NCBI GenBank assembly: GCA_015183035.1
Contig: JACZZP010000010.1
Location: 248,001-312,000 of the forward strand
DNA: 64,000 nt
Source of the DNA: Meloidogyne chitwoodi
Taxonomy: Eukaryota; Nematoda; Chromadorea; Rhabditida; Meloidogynidae
Direction: 5' to 3'
The notes under the pieces are model-generated. The model saw only the letters and a program-made list of their open reading frames with translations, was not told where the DNA came from and made no database searches. Both the position numbers and the translations under genes were made by a program. This document shows positions 47,871 to 58,400 of the stretch, piece by piece (within the stretch, counting starts at the first letter, position 1; each line of letters begins with the position of its first letter).

Positions 47871-48356
47871 TTTGTTCTTCCTTCTCAGAATAAGCTCCCG
47901 CCTTATTCCTCTGTTAAATTGACGATTTTCATATTTGACGTTTTGTCCTTTTCCATTTTGGAATTTTATTAAATTGTTTAATTTAATAATTTCAAAAATC
48001 AGTACTAGAAAACTGACAAAATAGTCTAATTTCACAGTAAGGGTGGTGGTTAAGTGGTTTAGTTTCGCTGAAAAATTAAATCATTCCGAATCGATTAAGT
48101 TTGTTATCTTTTTTTTCTCTAATTCCATTAAAAAAATAAATTTTTTTTCTTCTTTTAGTCAATTTAAAATGGCATTTTTAATTTATTATTGGAAAATAAT
48201 TAAAAAAAAATAAATAAAAATAAATTTTATTGGTAAAATGGGCACACACACACACCTGTAAAATAAAAAAGACAAAATAAAAAAGTTTTTTTTATAAATA
48301 TTAAATAAATTATTAAATAATTAATTATATTTACCTTTACAAAAAATAAAAATTAA
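47634..48356. promoter_or_regulatory. divergent intergenic region between glycoprotein copy 2 and the bHLH gene
   Basis: The part next to the glycoprotein start is the duplicated promoter, with a TATAAAAA box (minus strand) at 47726-47733. Similarity to copy 1 fades after about 47840. The remainder is AT-rich; a short AC repeat occurs near 48241-48255. No gene was seen. Confidence 0.5.
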
Positions 48357-48621
48357 ATGAAAATTAGTGAACAACGCAAACTAAGAAGAGCCCAATTAAA
48401 AAATATACGAGAAAGAGAACGTGTTGTGTATGTTAATAAGGTAATTATTTAATTTTAAAATTTAAAGAAAAAATTAAAAAAAATTTTTTTAATTTTTCAA
48501 GGCGTTTTTAATGCTTCGCACATGTCTACCCCAAATGCGTGGAAGAAAAAGACGTGTTTCAAAATTAAAATTGCTTTTAGCAGCTATAGAGTATATAAAA
48601 AGATTGGAGAATTTGCTTTAA
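48357..48621 (+). CDS. small bHLH transcription factor, achaete-scute-like
   Basis: Two exons (48357-48440, 48502-48621) encode just 67 aa, almost entirely a bHLH domain. The basic region contains [15 protein letters not shown], matching the group A pattern RERxR..xVNxxF. Helix 1 is FLMLRTCLP, the loop MRGRKRRV, and helix 2 [20 protein letters not shown], resembling achaete-scute family proteins (SKVETLRxAVEYI). Such factors dimerise with an E/daughterless partner and bind E-boxes, usually in neural fate decisions. The protein ends right after helix 2, with no further domain. The start is the only ATG that includes the full basic region. Confidence 0.85.
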
Positions 48622-49057
48622 AAAATAAAGAAAAATTTTAAATTTCAAAAAAAAAATTAATTAATTAACTTAAATTTACCAAAAAAATAACAAAAAAAAT
48701 TAAAAAAAAATTTAAATAATAAGACTTTTTCTTTTTTTCTTTTTCAAACCTTGATGATGTTTCCTTTTATTCTTCTCAATTATCTTATTTTTTAATTTAT
48801 TCTCCTTTTTTATTTTTAATTTTTATTTTGCTTCTCTTCTTTGTTTAAATCATTATATTCTTCTTCTTTTATATTTTTTAAATTAAATTCTTTTTTATTT
48901 TTGTAAATCTTCTCATCTTTTTTATCAAATTTTCCTCTTTTTAAGACCATAAAACTGAAAAATTAAAATTAAAAAATTTTAATTTTGTAAATTTTAATTT
49001 TTCTCATTAAATTTACTAAAATAACCTCAAATTAAATTTTAAAAAAATTAAAAAAAT
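48622..49057. other. convergent spacer
   Basis: Poly-T/C-rich and AT-rich sequence between the bHLH stop codon and the 3' end of the RBM34-like gene. It probably holds both 3' UTRs; no other feature was seen. Confidence 0.5.
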
Positions 49058-51143
49058 TTACTGTTCAGCTCCCTTAGGTATTTTTGGCAATTTTCTTTTT
49101 AAATTATCCTCTTTAGCCGTCATTTTCATCAACTAAAAAAATTATTTTTTAAAAAATTTGGTATTTTCTGTACGCGCACAAAAGTCCGCAAGTTTTGTCC
49201 GCAACTTTGTTTTTTTTGCTTATTTTCTCAAGGGGATTATTTTAAAAAATAAAAATATGTATATTTATATATTGGTTTATTTTCCACAAGTATTATTAAA
49301 AGAATTTTAAAAAAAATTAATAAAAAAAATTTTGCGGACAAAACTTGCGGACATTTTGTGCCCAAAATACCCAAAAAAATAATTAAAAAAACCTTGTTCT
49401 TTTTAAAAGCTTTAGTAATTCTCAATTTTCTCCCTTCAAATAAAGCATTATTTAATCCAATAGCTTCAATTATTGAATTTGAATCAGAAAATTCAACATA
49501 ACCAAAACCTTTGGTTAATCCAGTCTGTTTGTCTCGAAGTAATCTTACACCACTAATTTTGCCACATTGCCTAAAATGTGCTCTAAGAGAGTCGTCTAAA
49601 GCTGTGTAAGGAAGATTTCCAATAAAAATTGTTCTAAAATTTAAAAAAAAATTTTTTTAATTTAAAAAAAAAAACCTTTTGCAGTCAAATTCGCGTTTTG
49701 CTCCCATAGTAACTCGAAGAACGTGTTTATTTAATTTTGTTCCATTCCTGAAATTAAAAAAAATATTAAAATGTTTAAAAAATATATTTAAATAAAAAAA
49801 TTTTTTACATAGAAAAACCCAATTTTTGAAGAAAATATAATTAAATTTTTAACAACTAATTTTGAGGAAATTAGTAAAATGATTTTTATTTGTTTAGGAA
49901 ATTTTTTTTGACTCAAAAAATGTCAAAATAAAATTCAAAAAATTCAAAAAAATCTAATTTAAAAATACATTGATTTAACAGCTTTTTCAGCATCTTCTTC
50001 TTTATTGAAACGAATATAAAAATTTGTAGACGTTAAACGATCAGATAATTCTTTGTTTTTGCTTAACATCATTTTGGTTAATTTGTCTGTCATTTGAAGA
50101 TGTGTTCTTTGATAAACAGCTTCAATATCGCCAAAAACTCTTTAAAAATAAATTTTAAAAATATAAAAAATAGAGAATTTTTAAAAAGAATTTTCTTTAT
50201 CCAACCCCCATTAATCTAAAATTTTTTATAAATAATTTTTGATCATAAAATTGAGTAGTATTCCAGTTTGTGGTCCCCTTTTTTAACTTGTTCATATTTT
50301 CCCTTATTTTTGCACCTCTGTTGATTAAATTTATTTGACAAAAACAAAAAAAAAGAATTAAAAATGGGGACTACAAACTGGAATATTTTACAAAGATTCA
50401 AATTCTTTTATTTTTTTTAAATTCTCTGTTTTTTCTTCTCCTAAATCCTTAATAAAATTTAATAAACCTGAACAACTTGCGAATTTCTCTACGTCTAGTA
50501 CTTGAAGGAACATTTCCAACAAAAACAGTTCTTGACTCAGACGCCTTTATTTGTGCTTTTCTATGTTTAACAGTTTCTCTTAAAATTTTAAATTAGAAAA
50601 TTAATTTAATAAAATTAAAAGAAACCTTCTCGATTGCTTCAACGGATCGTTTTCCTCGTCATTAGAAGAATGGATGTCTTCATCATTTTCAACTTCGTCA
50701 TCGTTAGACTCTTCGCTTTCATCTTCATTTTTAGAAAAAACAACTTCATTAGTCGAACTTTCATCAGAACAATCCTCCTCTTCGTCTTCAAATTCTTCTT
50801 CAGATTTATCTTCGTTTTCTTCCTCTTCTTCGTTTTCTTCTAATTCTTCGTTCTCATCGTCGTCTTCTTCGTATTCCTCTTCTCCTTTTTCTTCAAATTT
50901 ATGTTTAATTCTATTTTCTTCATTTTCTTCTTCATCATCTTCAAAAGATTCATCTTCAAAACTATCAATAACACTCTCATCATCAGAATTCATATCTTGT
51001 TCACTCAAATCATCCAAAACCGGTGCATTCCTGCCAAACTTTTTATTATTAAATTTGTTTTTATTTGTTTTTTGATTCTTCTTGATCTTTTCAGAAGTTG
51101 AAATTACTTTCTTTTTGGATTTTTCAGTAGAGAATTTAACCAT
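49058..51143 (-). CDS. RBM34/Nop12-like nucleolar RNA-binding protein
   Basis: Six exons (51143-50626, 50578-50468, 50139-49969, 49747-49676, 49633-49393, 49132-49058) encode 395 aa. A basic start is followed by a long acidic Glu/Asp/Ser tract (residues about 45-170). Two RRMs follow: RRM1 with TVFVGNVPSSTSRREI and NFYIRF, RRM2 with TIFIGNLPYTALDDSLRAHF and KGFGYVEF, both good RNP2/RNP1 motifs. A Lys-rich tail ends the protein. This layout fits RBM34/Nop12, which acts in the nucleolus in large ribosomal subunit maturation. The last intron contains a 190-bp hairpin element. The gene is divergent from the acidic protein gene at 51512. Confidence 0.88.
49174..49363. mobile_element. MITE-like hairpin with GTCCGCAAG arms
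   Basis: Left CACAAAAGTCCGCAAGTTTT and right AAAACTTGCGGACATTTTGT are complementary over about 30 bp. The 190-bp element is in the last intron of the RBM34-like gene. The GCGGACAAA core recurs in the terminal repeats of the element at 54785-55504. Confidence 0.65.
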
Positions 51144-51511
51144 TTTTTACTAAATGAAAGAAAAAATTTTAAAAAAATATAAGAGATCATCGCGGGAGAG
51201 CCCCAAGCGGGAGTTTGCGGGATCCCGTTCCCGAAATCCCAACTTTTTTGATTTTCTAGATTATTGGTTTTACGGGATTAGAAATTTTATGATTTCCGGG
51301 GTTTTCAGAGTTGGGATTTTGCTGGATTTTTCCGTGGGATCCCGTCCCGTCTTTCATCGGTTTTTAAAAATAATCTCACAAACACTCGAAATCCGTAAAG
51401 ATATGATTTTTCCCTCTATAAAAGCAACAAATTTAATTCATTTAATTTAACTGGCTCACTACTTCCCGCTCTGTTGGTTGATTATTCTCACGCAGCACTA
51501 TTACTACTACT
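51144..51511. promoter_or_regulatory. divergent intergenic region with CGGGATCCCG repeat
   Basis: This 368-bp spacer separates two divergent start codons. Much of it (about 51190-51352) is a GC-richer repeat with GCGGGATCCCGTTCCCGAAA on one side and GTGGGATCCCGTCCCG on the other, related to sequences near 2965 and 21740. Confidence 0.45.
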
Positions 51512-53287
51512 ATGAGACTTTCCCGTTTTGGACGACCAATCGCAAATAGATGTAAATATCTACTCGACAGACATATTTTGAATTTTCCACCAAGGACAAC
51601 TTCGTCATGGATCACTGTTTGCGTTGACAACGATGAGAATAAGACAAAGGAAAGTTTAAGGCGACGAGAACTGTTGTCAGTGGAGTCAACGCAAACACTT
51701 GGTATGAAATTTTTAGTTTTTTTATTAAATTTCAAAAATTTCTTTCCCCTTTTTTAGACGTCGCAATCTATGAGAATATTTCCGTCTATGATCTACCAGA
51801 ACAGCCGTACAGCTTGATGACGCTTAATGATCTTTTTGGTGAAGAGGAGAACAACAACAACAATTTCAGAGACGAAACGTGGACTGTTTATGCAGACTCC
51901 TTTCTTAGTGTGCAAGAATCGTCATCTATGGAATGTGAATACAGTCTATTAGCTCTTGATAAGTTGGACCTTGACGATGCTTTTGAGGAAATGCAACAAC
52001 GACGATCACAACGCTGTAACAACTACTACAATCGAAGGTTACGTTCAGCTGTCTATGGTGTAGTTGTCCCGGCTACCGAAGAAAGTTTGATTGGAATTAG
52101 AGGTAGACATATGCGAGAATATTCTCCGCCTTATGGAGAATTTGGTCCAATTGATGGTGTGCGAGTCCCGTTCTCAGATGAATCTTTCCAATGCTATGGT
52201 GATGAACATTTTGACAATAAAGGTTAATTTTTTGAAATTTTATTTAAAAAGAAAAATTTAGAAATCGGAAAAGACCACAAACGTGTGCAAAAATTAACTG
52301 TTCGCAAAATGGACACTGCTAAAATTGGAAAGGTTCAATTGGTCCGTAAAGCAAAATCTGTTGGGGATTTGCCGAGTTCAACAACTATTTGGAGTTATGA
52401 TGATGAAGAAGATGATTCTGGTAAAATAAATATATTTTTTGTAAAAAATAAAATTTAAAGTTTCAGCTTGCTCTGATTGGGAATCTGAAGATACAATTTC
52501 GGCTGAAACTGAAGAAAGCTTTTCTAGTAGTTCAAATGATGCAGACATATCTTCCTGCGATGAAGACGACCGTTCTTTTTGTAGCTGTTTTAGTGAAGGT
52601 TTTTTAAATAATTAAAAAGAAATCTTTACAAACTTCAAATCTAGACTACTCCTCTTGCTCCGATTCTGTTTCGTATTTGGAAGACTCGGACGGTCTGGCT
52701 AAATTCGATTTTTCGCTTACCGATAAATCCGTGCAAATAATCTCTTCTAAACCATCAAATATGCAATTGAATGTGGAGAAGACAAAGCAACTCAAACATT
52801 TTGATATGATGAACAAACCAACGCAGTACTTGACCAATTCGTCTTCCTCAACTTCATTTTCATCAAAAATGTCAGTCACAGGGTCTTCTTCTGCCTTCAC
52901 ACAAGTTTGAACTGCTTCAATTTATTTTTAAAAAATATTTTTTTAAATTAAGACGATCGATGTGCTTCCAGAATATAATTTATTCAAAGAGCAGCAAGAA
53001 TTGAGAAACTGCGCCATTGAAGCGTGCAATATGGACACATTTCTGCAACTAATTGAAAATTCGTTTCCCTCTGTGTGGTAAGACTAGAAAAATAAATTTA
53101 TTTTAAAATTAATTTTTAAAGTGCTGAACATCTTCTAGACAAAATATTCTTTGACTATCGTCAACTTGTATGTCAAAGAATGTGTGAAGAGGAGCAGCAA
53201 CAAGAAGAAGAGGATGAAGTGAATAAAACAATTGACTCTGAAATTGGCAACTGGGAAGAAGAAAAAGAAGATTATTTTTGGCCATAA
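51512..53287 (+). CDS. acidic, Ser-rich protein of unknown function
   Basis: Seven exons (51512-51701, 51758-52222, 52262-52420, 52467-52598, 52645-52904, 52953-53077, 53122-53287) join in frame to 498 aa. No signal peptide, membrane segment or known domain was recognised. The N-terminus is basic (MRLSRFGRPIANRCKYLLDR). Exons 2-5 are Asp/Glu/Ser-rich with several Cys (SCDEDDRSFCSCFSE, DYSSCSDS). The C-terminal 100 residues look more ordered (EACNMDTFLQLIENSFPSVC, then EHLLDKIFFDYRQL) and end in an acidic tail. Small GT-AG introns and continuous phase support a real gene. A nuclear or adaptor role would be guesswork. Confidence 0.78.
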
Positions 53288-53696
53288 AGAATATATAAAG
53301 ATGGAAGAATATAAAAGTAAAGTTAGTTTGTTTGTTTGCCATTTTTACTCATATAACTATTTAACTGACCTTTTTTTTGTGTAAATATGTAATATTTAGT
53401 AGGTTGATTTTTTGCGTGTATATATTGTTGTAATTGTAAAATAAATATTTATTTAATAGTTTATAATTTAATTTTTTAATAATGTTTTTTTAATCATTTT
53501 TATTATTTTTGTTTATTTTTTTTTTCTTTGGTAAAAGTGAGTCAACGGGGAAATAATCCTAACAATAAACTGAAAATACCGGATATCCTTCCGCTTCCAC
53601 CCAAACGTTAATTGTGAAAAACAAGAAAAGGTGATGGTGTTTTTCAAAAATATTTGGTTCTATATTTTTTAATTTTTATTTTTTACAGATTAAAAA
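53288..53696. other. intergenic spacer
   Basis: 3' flank of the acidic protein gene (AATAAATATTTATT near 53441) and upstream region of the next gene. A TTTTTTACAG acceptor-like site 7 nt before the next ATG could be a trans-splice site or the end of a 5' UTR intron. Confidence 0.45.
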
Positions 53697-56516
53697 ATGT
53701 TTAAAAGATATTCTAAAAGATTAAGGGAAAAAAATAATAACAACAAAATTAGTGATGATAATTCGGTTATTTATGTGTCGGCTAAAGAAGAAATTTCTGA
53801 TGAAAATGACAATGTAACACTGTCATCTGAACATAATCGCAAAGGTTTTAAATTGTACTTTAAATATTTTTGGACCTTTTTTTGTATTTTTGGTGTTACT
53901 TGATGTCCTAAAATCGCTTAATTTTCAATTTAAAATTTCAGAACTTTTGAATGATTTTGAACAAAGTAATATGGGAAAGAACACTTATCGTTGTCTTTAT
54001 TGCAATTTACATTTTATGTTTCGACGTGTTGAGCGACATTTGGAGTCAAAGAGACACGCAGTTTTGAAAAAGGCTCATGAAGGTTTTTAATTTTTATTAG
54101 ATTTTTAAAATATTTTTTGCAATTTTTAAGTATAAAGTTGGGAATTTTGTTTATTTTTCTGATTTTTTCAAGTCTTTTTTTAAATTTTATTCTAGATGCT
54201 TCCAAAAATCCAAAGCTTGACAGCACTTCTCCATACACAATTAACTGCCCTAATGATGGTTGTTATACTTCAAGTGTCCTAGGTAAAAAATACGTCTATT
54301 GCATTGATTGCAAACAAAACTTGATAAACCTAAAAAGAGTTTTATGGCCACATATTTTATCATTATCACATCAAAATGCTAAAGAAGGAGGTTTTTTTAT
54401 TTAAATTTTTAAAATTAAATATTTAAGCCAAAAAGGACAACACTTTATTGAAGAGTTCAAATAGGCATCGTCACTCAAGCAACGATTTAAATAAAAGCTT
54501 AAAAATCGGACTAGTCAAAGTTGTAGATGAGATCTCATCTTCATCGTCTTCTGATGAATGCGAGGATGAGGACATTTGTAAGTATATTTTTTTTAGTGAG
54601 AAATAAAACTAATCGCACCCAGCAGGCATCGAACCTGCTGCTTTATTGGGGAAATATTCTTTTTAACCAACTTAACTATGCAACATGTCATTGTTTTTTC
54701 CTAATTCCTCTATTTCCCCACATTACTATTTTTATAGAAAATTAATTTTTAGCCTCGTCAACAACAAATAATATTAAAAACGACGGTACTTGTCAAGATG
54801 GTATGGTTTTTTTTGCGGACTTTTTTTTAGGACAAATTATTATCATATTTTATTCACACATATGTTATTTGATTTTTACCTCAAGGCAAGTAAGGGTCTA
54901 CATAGACTAATAAATATGTGTAAATGTTTCTGACCTAGTCATTTACATTTTTTAATCAATTATTCTATAAAATGATTCAATCTCTTAAAAATTTTACTTT
55001 ATTACAATTATGCAACAAAATCAGTTTACCAGAGGATGAATTTCAACAATGGCTTACTGATTTAGGTATGCTTCACAAAACAAGAACATGTGTTTGTGGT
55101 TCAGAAATGCGTAAAGAGAAGATGAGGGGATATGGGCTTTGGCGCTGTAAAAAAACATCATGTAGAAAAACAAAAGGGGCTTTGGTTGGCACTTTCTTCA
55201 ATGGTTTTAAGCTAACTTTCAAGCAAGTGATGCAGGTAAATTTTGCCGATTATGTACTTTATACCATGTGGGAAATTTCCTTCTAAGATAATGTATTTTT
55301 GGTCGAGAAGACCAGTTATACATATTAATCAAAAAGAATTTTGCATGAATTTATTTGGAAACGACATTTTGGAGGAGATGATTGTTTTTTTAATTTGATT
55401 TCACAAATTGTAAATAATGAAAAATATATGTGTGAATAAAATATAATAATAATTTGTCCGCAAAAAAAGTCCGCAAAAAAAACCATACCATCTTGACAAG
55501 TGCCAAAACGACTCTTTTACTCGTTATCTTGAACTCAAAAAAACCTTCAAGGATTTGTGTTATTGTATTTATTGTAAACAACATTTTAGACTTGTGGTTC
55601 GTAATAAACACTTAAATCTACAAAAACATGCTTTAAATAAAAAAATTTTTAAAGGTTTTTTTAAATTGTTTTTATTTTTTCTTTTGTTTTTAGAAAGCAA
55701 AAAGAATAAAAAATCTTCTCCTATTATTGATGATTCATCTCTTAGCTTACAATTAACCGATGAAAGCTTCAAGAAAAGCGAAAAAGGAGAAAATTTTGTT
55801 TTTTGTATTTATTGTAAAAGTCATCTTTCTACGAAGCGTAAAAGCAATCTTATTGATCATAAAAAAACTGCAAAACATATCGTTGCGTTGAGATCTGTTA
55901 AACAAGGTTTTTTAATTAATTTTTTCTTGTAAAAAATTAATTTTTATTTAGTCTTGATTTTTAAAAATTTTCTATTTTTGGGGAAGTCTGAAACGTGTTT
56001 TTTAACTATAAACTTTAGATAAACAAGAAAAAATATTTATTAAATAATTTACCAAAATTTGTTTTCTTGCTTATAAAAGTGGATATTTATTTTTTAAAAT
56101 AATAAACTGGGCCTTTTGCTGATGTAAGAGGTCGTCCATCTACAGGGTTTTTTCGTTATAAAAGTTTTATTATAAACAATTTTCCTATTAAAGAAACTTA
56201 AAATAACCAAAAATAGATTTAAAAAATTTAAGATGAATTAAACCAAAAAGATGAAGCTAAAAATGATGAAAGTGTTACCAACGAAAATGAACCAAACGAC
56301 AACAATAATATTGATGAAATGGATCAAGTTTTATCTGATAGTTCTTCCGGAATAATTGGGAGAGAGGATGAAAGTGATTCTTCTAGTAGTAGCACATCAC
56401 TTGATGAACTAGAAAGTGTCTCGTCAAAACTTGCTGCTTATATTACTCGTAAAAGACGACGACGGAAACGAATGAACACTTATGTGGTTAAGTCAGTCAA
56501 ACAAGAATTGTTTTGA
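53697..56516 (+). CDS. protein with four CxxC...HxxxxxH zinc-finger-like modules, interrupted by a transposon
   Basis: Exons are 53697-53844, 53942-54082, 54196-54390, 54428-54577, 54753-54805, 55501-55654, 55694-55906 and 56233-56516. With the transposon treated as an intron they read in frame to 445 aa; with the element and one target duplication removed, the exon is also open and 11 codons shorter. Modules: YRCLYCNLHF...HLESKRH, YCIDCKQNL...HILSLSH, YCIYCKQHF...HLNLQKH and FCIYCKSHL...HKKTAKH. Each is encoded by its own exon or exons with phase-1 junctions, suggesting exon duplication. Spacing (two Cys two apart, His five apart) resembles U1C/BED-like or matrin-type fingers; no named family was recognised. 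The C-terminus is acidic then strongly basic (RKRRRRKRM). Confidence 0.75.
54611..54692 (-). tRNA. tRNA-like sequence (degenerate, intronic)
   Basis: The minus strand has A-box-like TAGTTAAGTTGGTTAAAA and a perfect T-arm GCAGGTTCGATGCCTGC. Acceptor pairing is poor. It is antisense in intron 4 of the zinc-finger-like gene. Confidence 0.4.
54972..55286 (+). pseudogene. transposase N-terminal fragment (Merlin/ISXO2-like zinc ribbon)
   Basis: 104-codon frame: a leading region with WLTDLGMLHK, then a zinc-ribbon-like TCVCGSEM...LWRCKKTSCRKTKGA, then GTFFNGFKLTFKQVMQ. Merlin and ISXO2-like transposases have this order (CxxC, WRC, then a GTFF-like segment). It stops before any DDE catalytic core. 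Confidence 0.65.
55329..55439 (+). pseudogene. transposase C-terminal fragment
   Basis: A short frame reading KRILHEFIWKRHFGGDD then FFNLISQIV and a stop resembles the ESYLxEFxWR end of Merlin/IS1016 transposases. With the N-terminal fragment it shows the element is an internally deleted copy, the catalytic middle being missing. Confidence 0.5.
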
Positions 56517-56985
56517 ACTTTTTTGAGAAGATTAATTTTTTTTAATATATTTGTTAAGTTTTTATATAAAATTTTAATTTTTTATAAAATATTGAATTTT
56601 ATTTTTTGATTTTTATACATTTTGTTTTTGACCAATTTAATATTTTTTTAGTTATTTTGTATTTTTGATGTTTGACATTTTGGAAAAATGTTTGTAAACG
56701 TTTCCAGACATTTCGTCGTCAGAAATTGCAGACATTTCGTCCCAACAGCAAAAAATGTGGCTCGGGTAAACGAAATGTAGTTTTTTTGCCGTAGAGGCGA
56801 AATGTCGTGCAATTTTGTTCGACGAAATGTACAGGTCTAGACGTTTAAAGGTTTTTTCTTTTTTTATAAGTTTATCATAGACCGGGATAAAATCAGAAAC
56901 GGGAATTCCCGGAGTTTTCCAACGTTAAATTAAGAAATTATCTAATTTTGATATTGAAAAATAATTTATAATTTTTTATATTTAG
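56517..56985. other. intergenic spacer
   Basis: Contains the GACGAAATGTC-family inverted repeat (56694-56850) and a small CGGGATAAAATC...GGGAATTCCCGG patch. No gene was seen. Confidence 0.5.
56694..56850. repeat. inverted repeat, GACGAAATGTC family, copy 2
   Basis: Left AAACGTTTCCAGACATTTCG pairs with right CGAAATGTACAGGTCTAGAC-type sequence. The centre GGCTCGGGTAAACGAAATGT is shared with the copy at 19258-19374. Confidence 0.65.
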
Positions 56986-58194
56986 ATGAGTTGTTGTTCT
57001 TCATTTTTCAGACGCAATTTGTTGTCTTTTTCTAATAATTATTTTGGCAAATGCTTTTTGAGTACTTCTGGTTGTAAACATTCAGTTTTTGATCCTAATG
57101 AATGGTGTGATCCAATTGTCAGTATTGAACAGGTTTTTTTTAATTTTAATGATTTTATATGAGAGGTTATCTTATTTGTTGTTTTACCTCTTTAAATTTG
57201 TTGTTTTCTCTGTTTTAAAGATTTCTCTTTTTTTGTTTCAGTTGGTCAATTTAATCTTTCAAAACATTATTTTTAATGTTAAATTTAGCTTAACAAACCT
57301 TTACCTGATGATGATCCAAGACGTTATTTACATCCAAAACAAATGCATTCCAACAAAACGCCTGTGTTTTATAGGTTTTTAATTTTATTATTTTCGACAA
57401 TTTTTTTAAATTGAAACCTTTTACACGATTCCAACAAATTAATTTAAATTAAAAAATTTATTTTTTAGAAATGAGATTGTAGACAGAATGGCCAATATTT
57501 TTATGTTAGAAGGCAAAAAAGAATTAATTCGTGGAGAAATTTATGGAGCATTGGAAATTATTAAGCGAATTCAATACAAGTTTTAAATTATTTTTTTTTT
57601 AATTAATTTAAATTTTTAGAAAATGGCTCGATGAAAAGGACGAAAATAAACGGGCAAAAATAGTTCTTGATCCTCTCGAAGTGACTAATTTGGCTATTTT
57701 GAATTGTAGGCCAATAATGGAACTTAGGCCTGTTGGTCGAAGTAATTTTTAAAAATTAAATTTATTTTTTTATTTTAATTTTTTTAATAAAAAAGCTGGG
57801 ACAATCTATCAAGTGCCTTATCCAATTTCTGAGCATTACTCCATCTTCCGAGCGCTCAAAATGATGAGGACTATTTTGAGGGAGAAATGTAAACATGCTC
57901 AAAATCGAACTAGGGTTTGTTTCTTTTTTTGCTTTTATAATTATTTAATTGATTTTTAATGATTTTGGGCAAGTACTTGAGTCGTTGATTACCTTAAATT
58001 TACTAATTTAAGACCCGGTGTTTTTATTCCAAACAAAAACATTTTTAGCAATATTTCCTCCGTTTTTTTAGACTTTTCTGGCTCATGAACTTATTAATGC
58101 AATGAACAATGAAGGTTTTACTATTCAGGCAAAACAAGAATTACATAGACTTTGTGAAAAGAATAGGGCATATTCAAGTTTTAGGAGATATTGA
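56986..58194 (+). CDS. mrps-7: mitochondrial ribosomal protein S7 (uS7m)
   Basis: Six exons (56986-57132, 57289-57374, 57469-57579, 57620-57741, 57796-57914, 58072-58194) give 235 aa. A Ser/Arg/Phe-rich N-terminus (MSCCSSFFRRNLLSF) looks like a mitochondrial targeting peptide. The uS7 core follows: NEIVDRMANIFMLEGKKELI, then NCRPIMELRPVGRTGTIYQVP, then FLAHELINAMNNEG, the classic small-subunit S7 signature that binds the 3' domain of 12S rRNA. The ATG sits directly after a TTTAG acceptor, suggesting trans-splicing just before the start. The Vti1 gene follows 206 bp downstream on the same strand. Confidence 0.9.
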
Positions 58195-58400
58195 AAAAAT
58201 ATTATTTTTGTTATATTTTGATAAATATATTATTTTAAAAATTAATTTTCTAATTTTTTATATTTGTGAATTTTCTTTGTAATATATTTTTAAATTATAT
58301 TTTTCTTTATTTTAGAATATTTTCTTAATGTATTGGAATATCTTAATTTTTTAATTTTTAAGCTTATTTGATTTATTAACTGCTTATTTTTTTATCAATA

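Larger units (their letters stand above)
54777..55512. mobile_element. Merlin/IS1016-like element, internally deleted, inserted in a coding exon
   Basis: The element is 54785-55504 (720 bp), flanked by the perfect 8-bp duplication AAAACGAC (54777-54784, 55505-55512). Terminal inverted repeats of about 80 bp start GGTACTTGTCAAGATGG on the left and GGCACTTGTCAAGATGG on the right. Inside are two transposase fragments. The 8-bp duplication and zinc-ribbon transposase fit the Merlin superfamily. Removing the element and one duplication restores an uninterrupted host exon. Confidence 0.85.

Noticed and set aside
50634..50843. Other Phe/Leu-rich frames opposite the acidic exon
   Set aside because: Shadows of the RBM34-like coding sequence.
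50674..51075. Plus-strand Ser-rich frame of 133 codons
   Set aside because: Antisense shadow of the Glu/Asp-rich exon 1 of the RBM34-like gene (GAA read backwards gives TTC/TCT).
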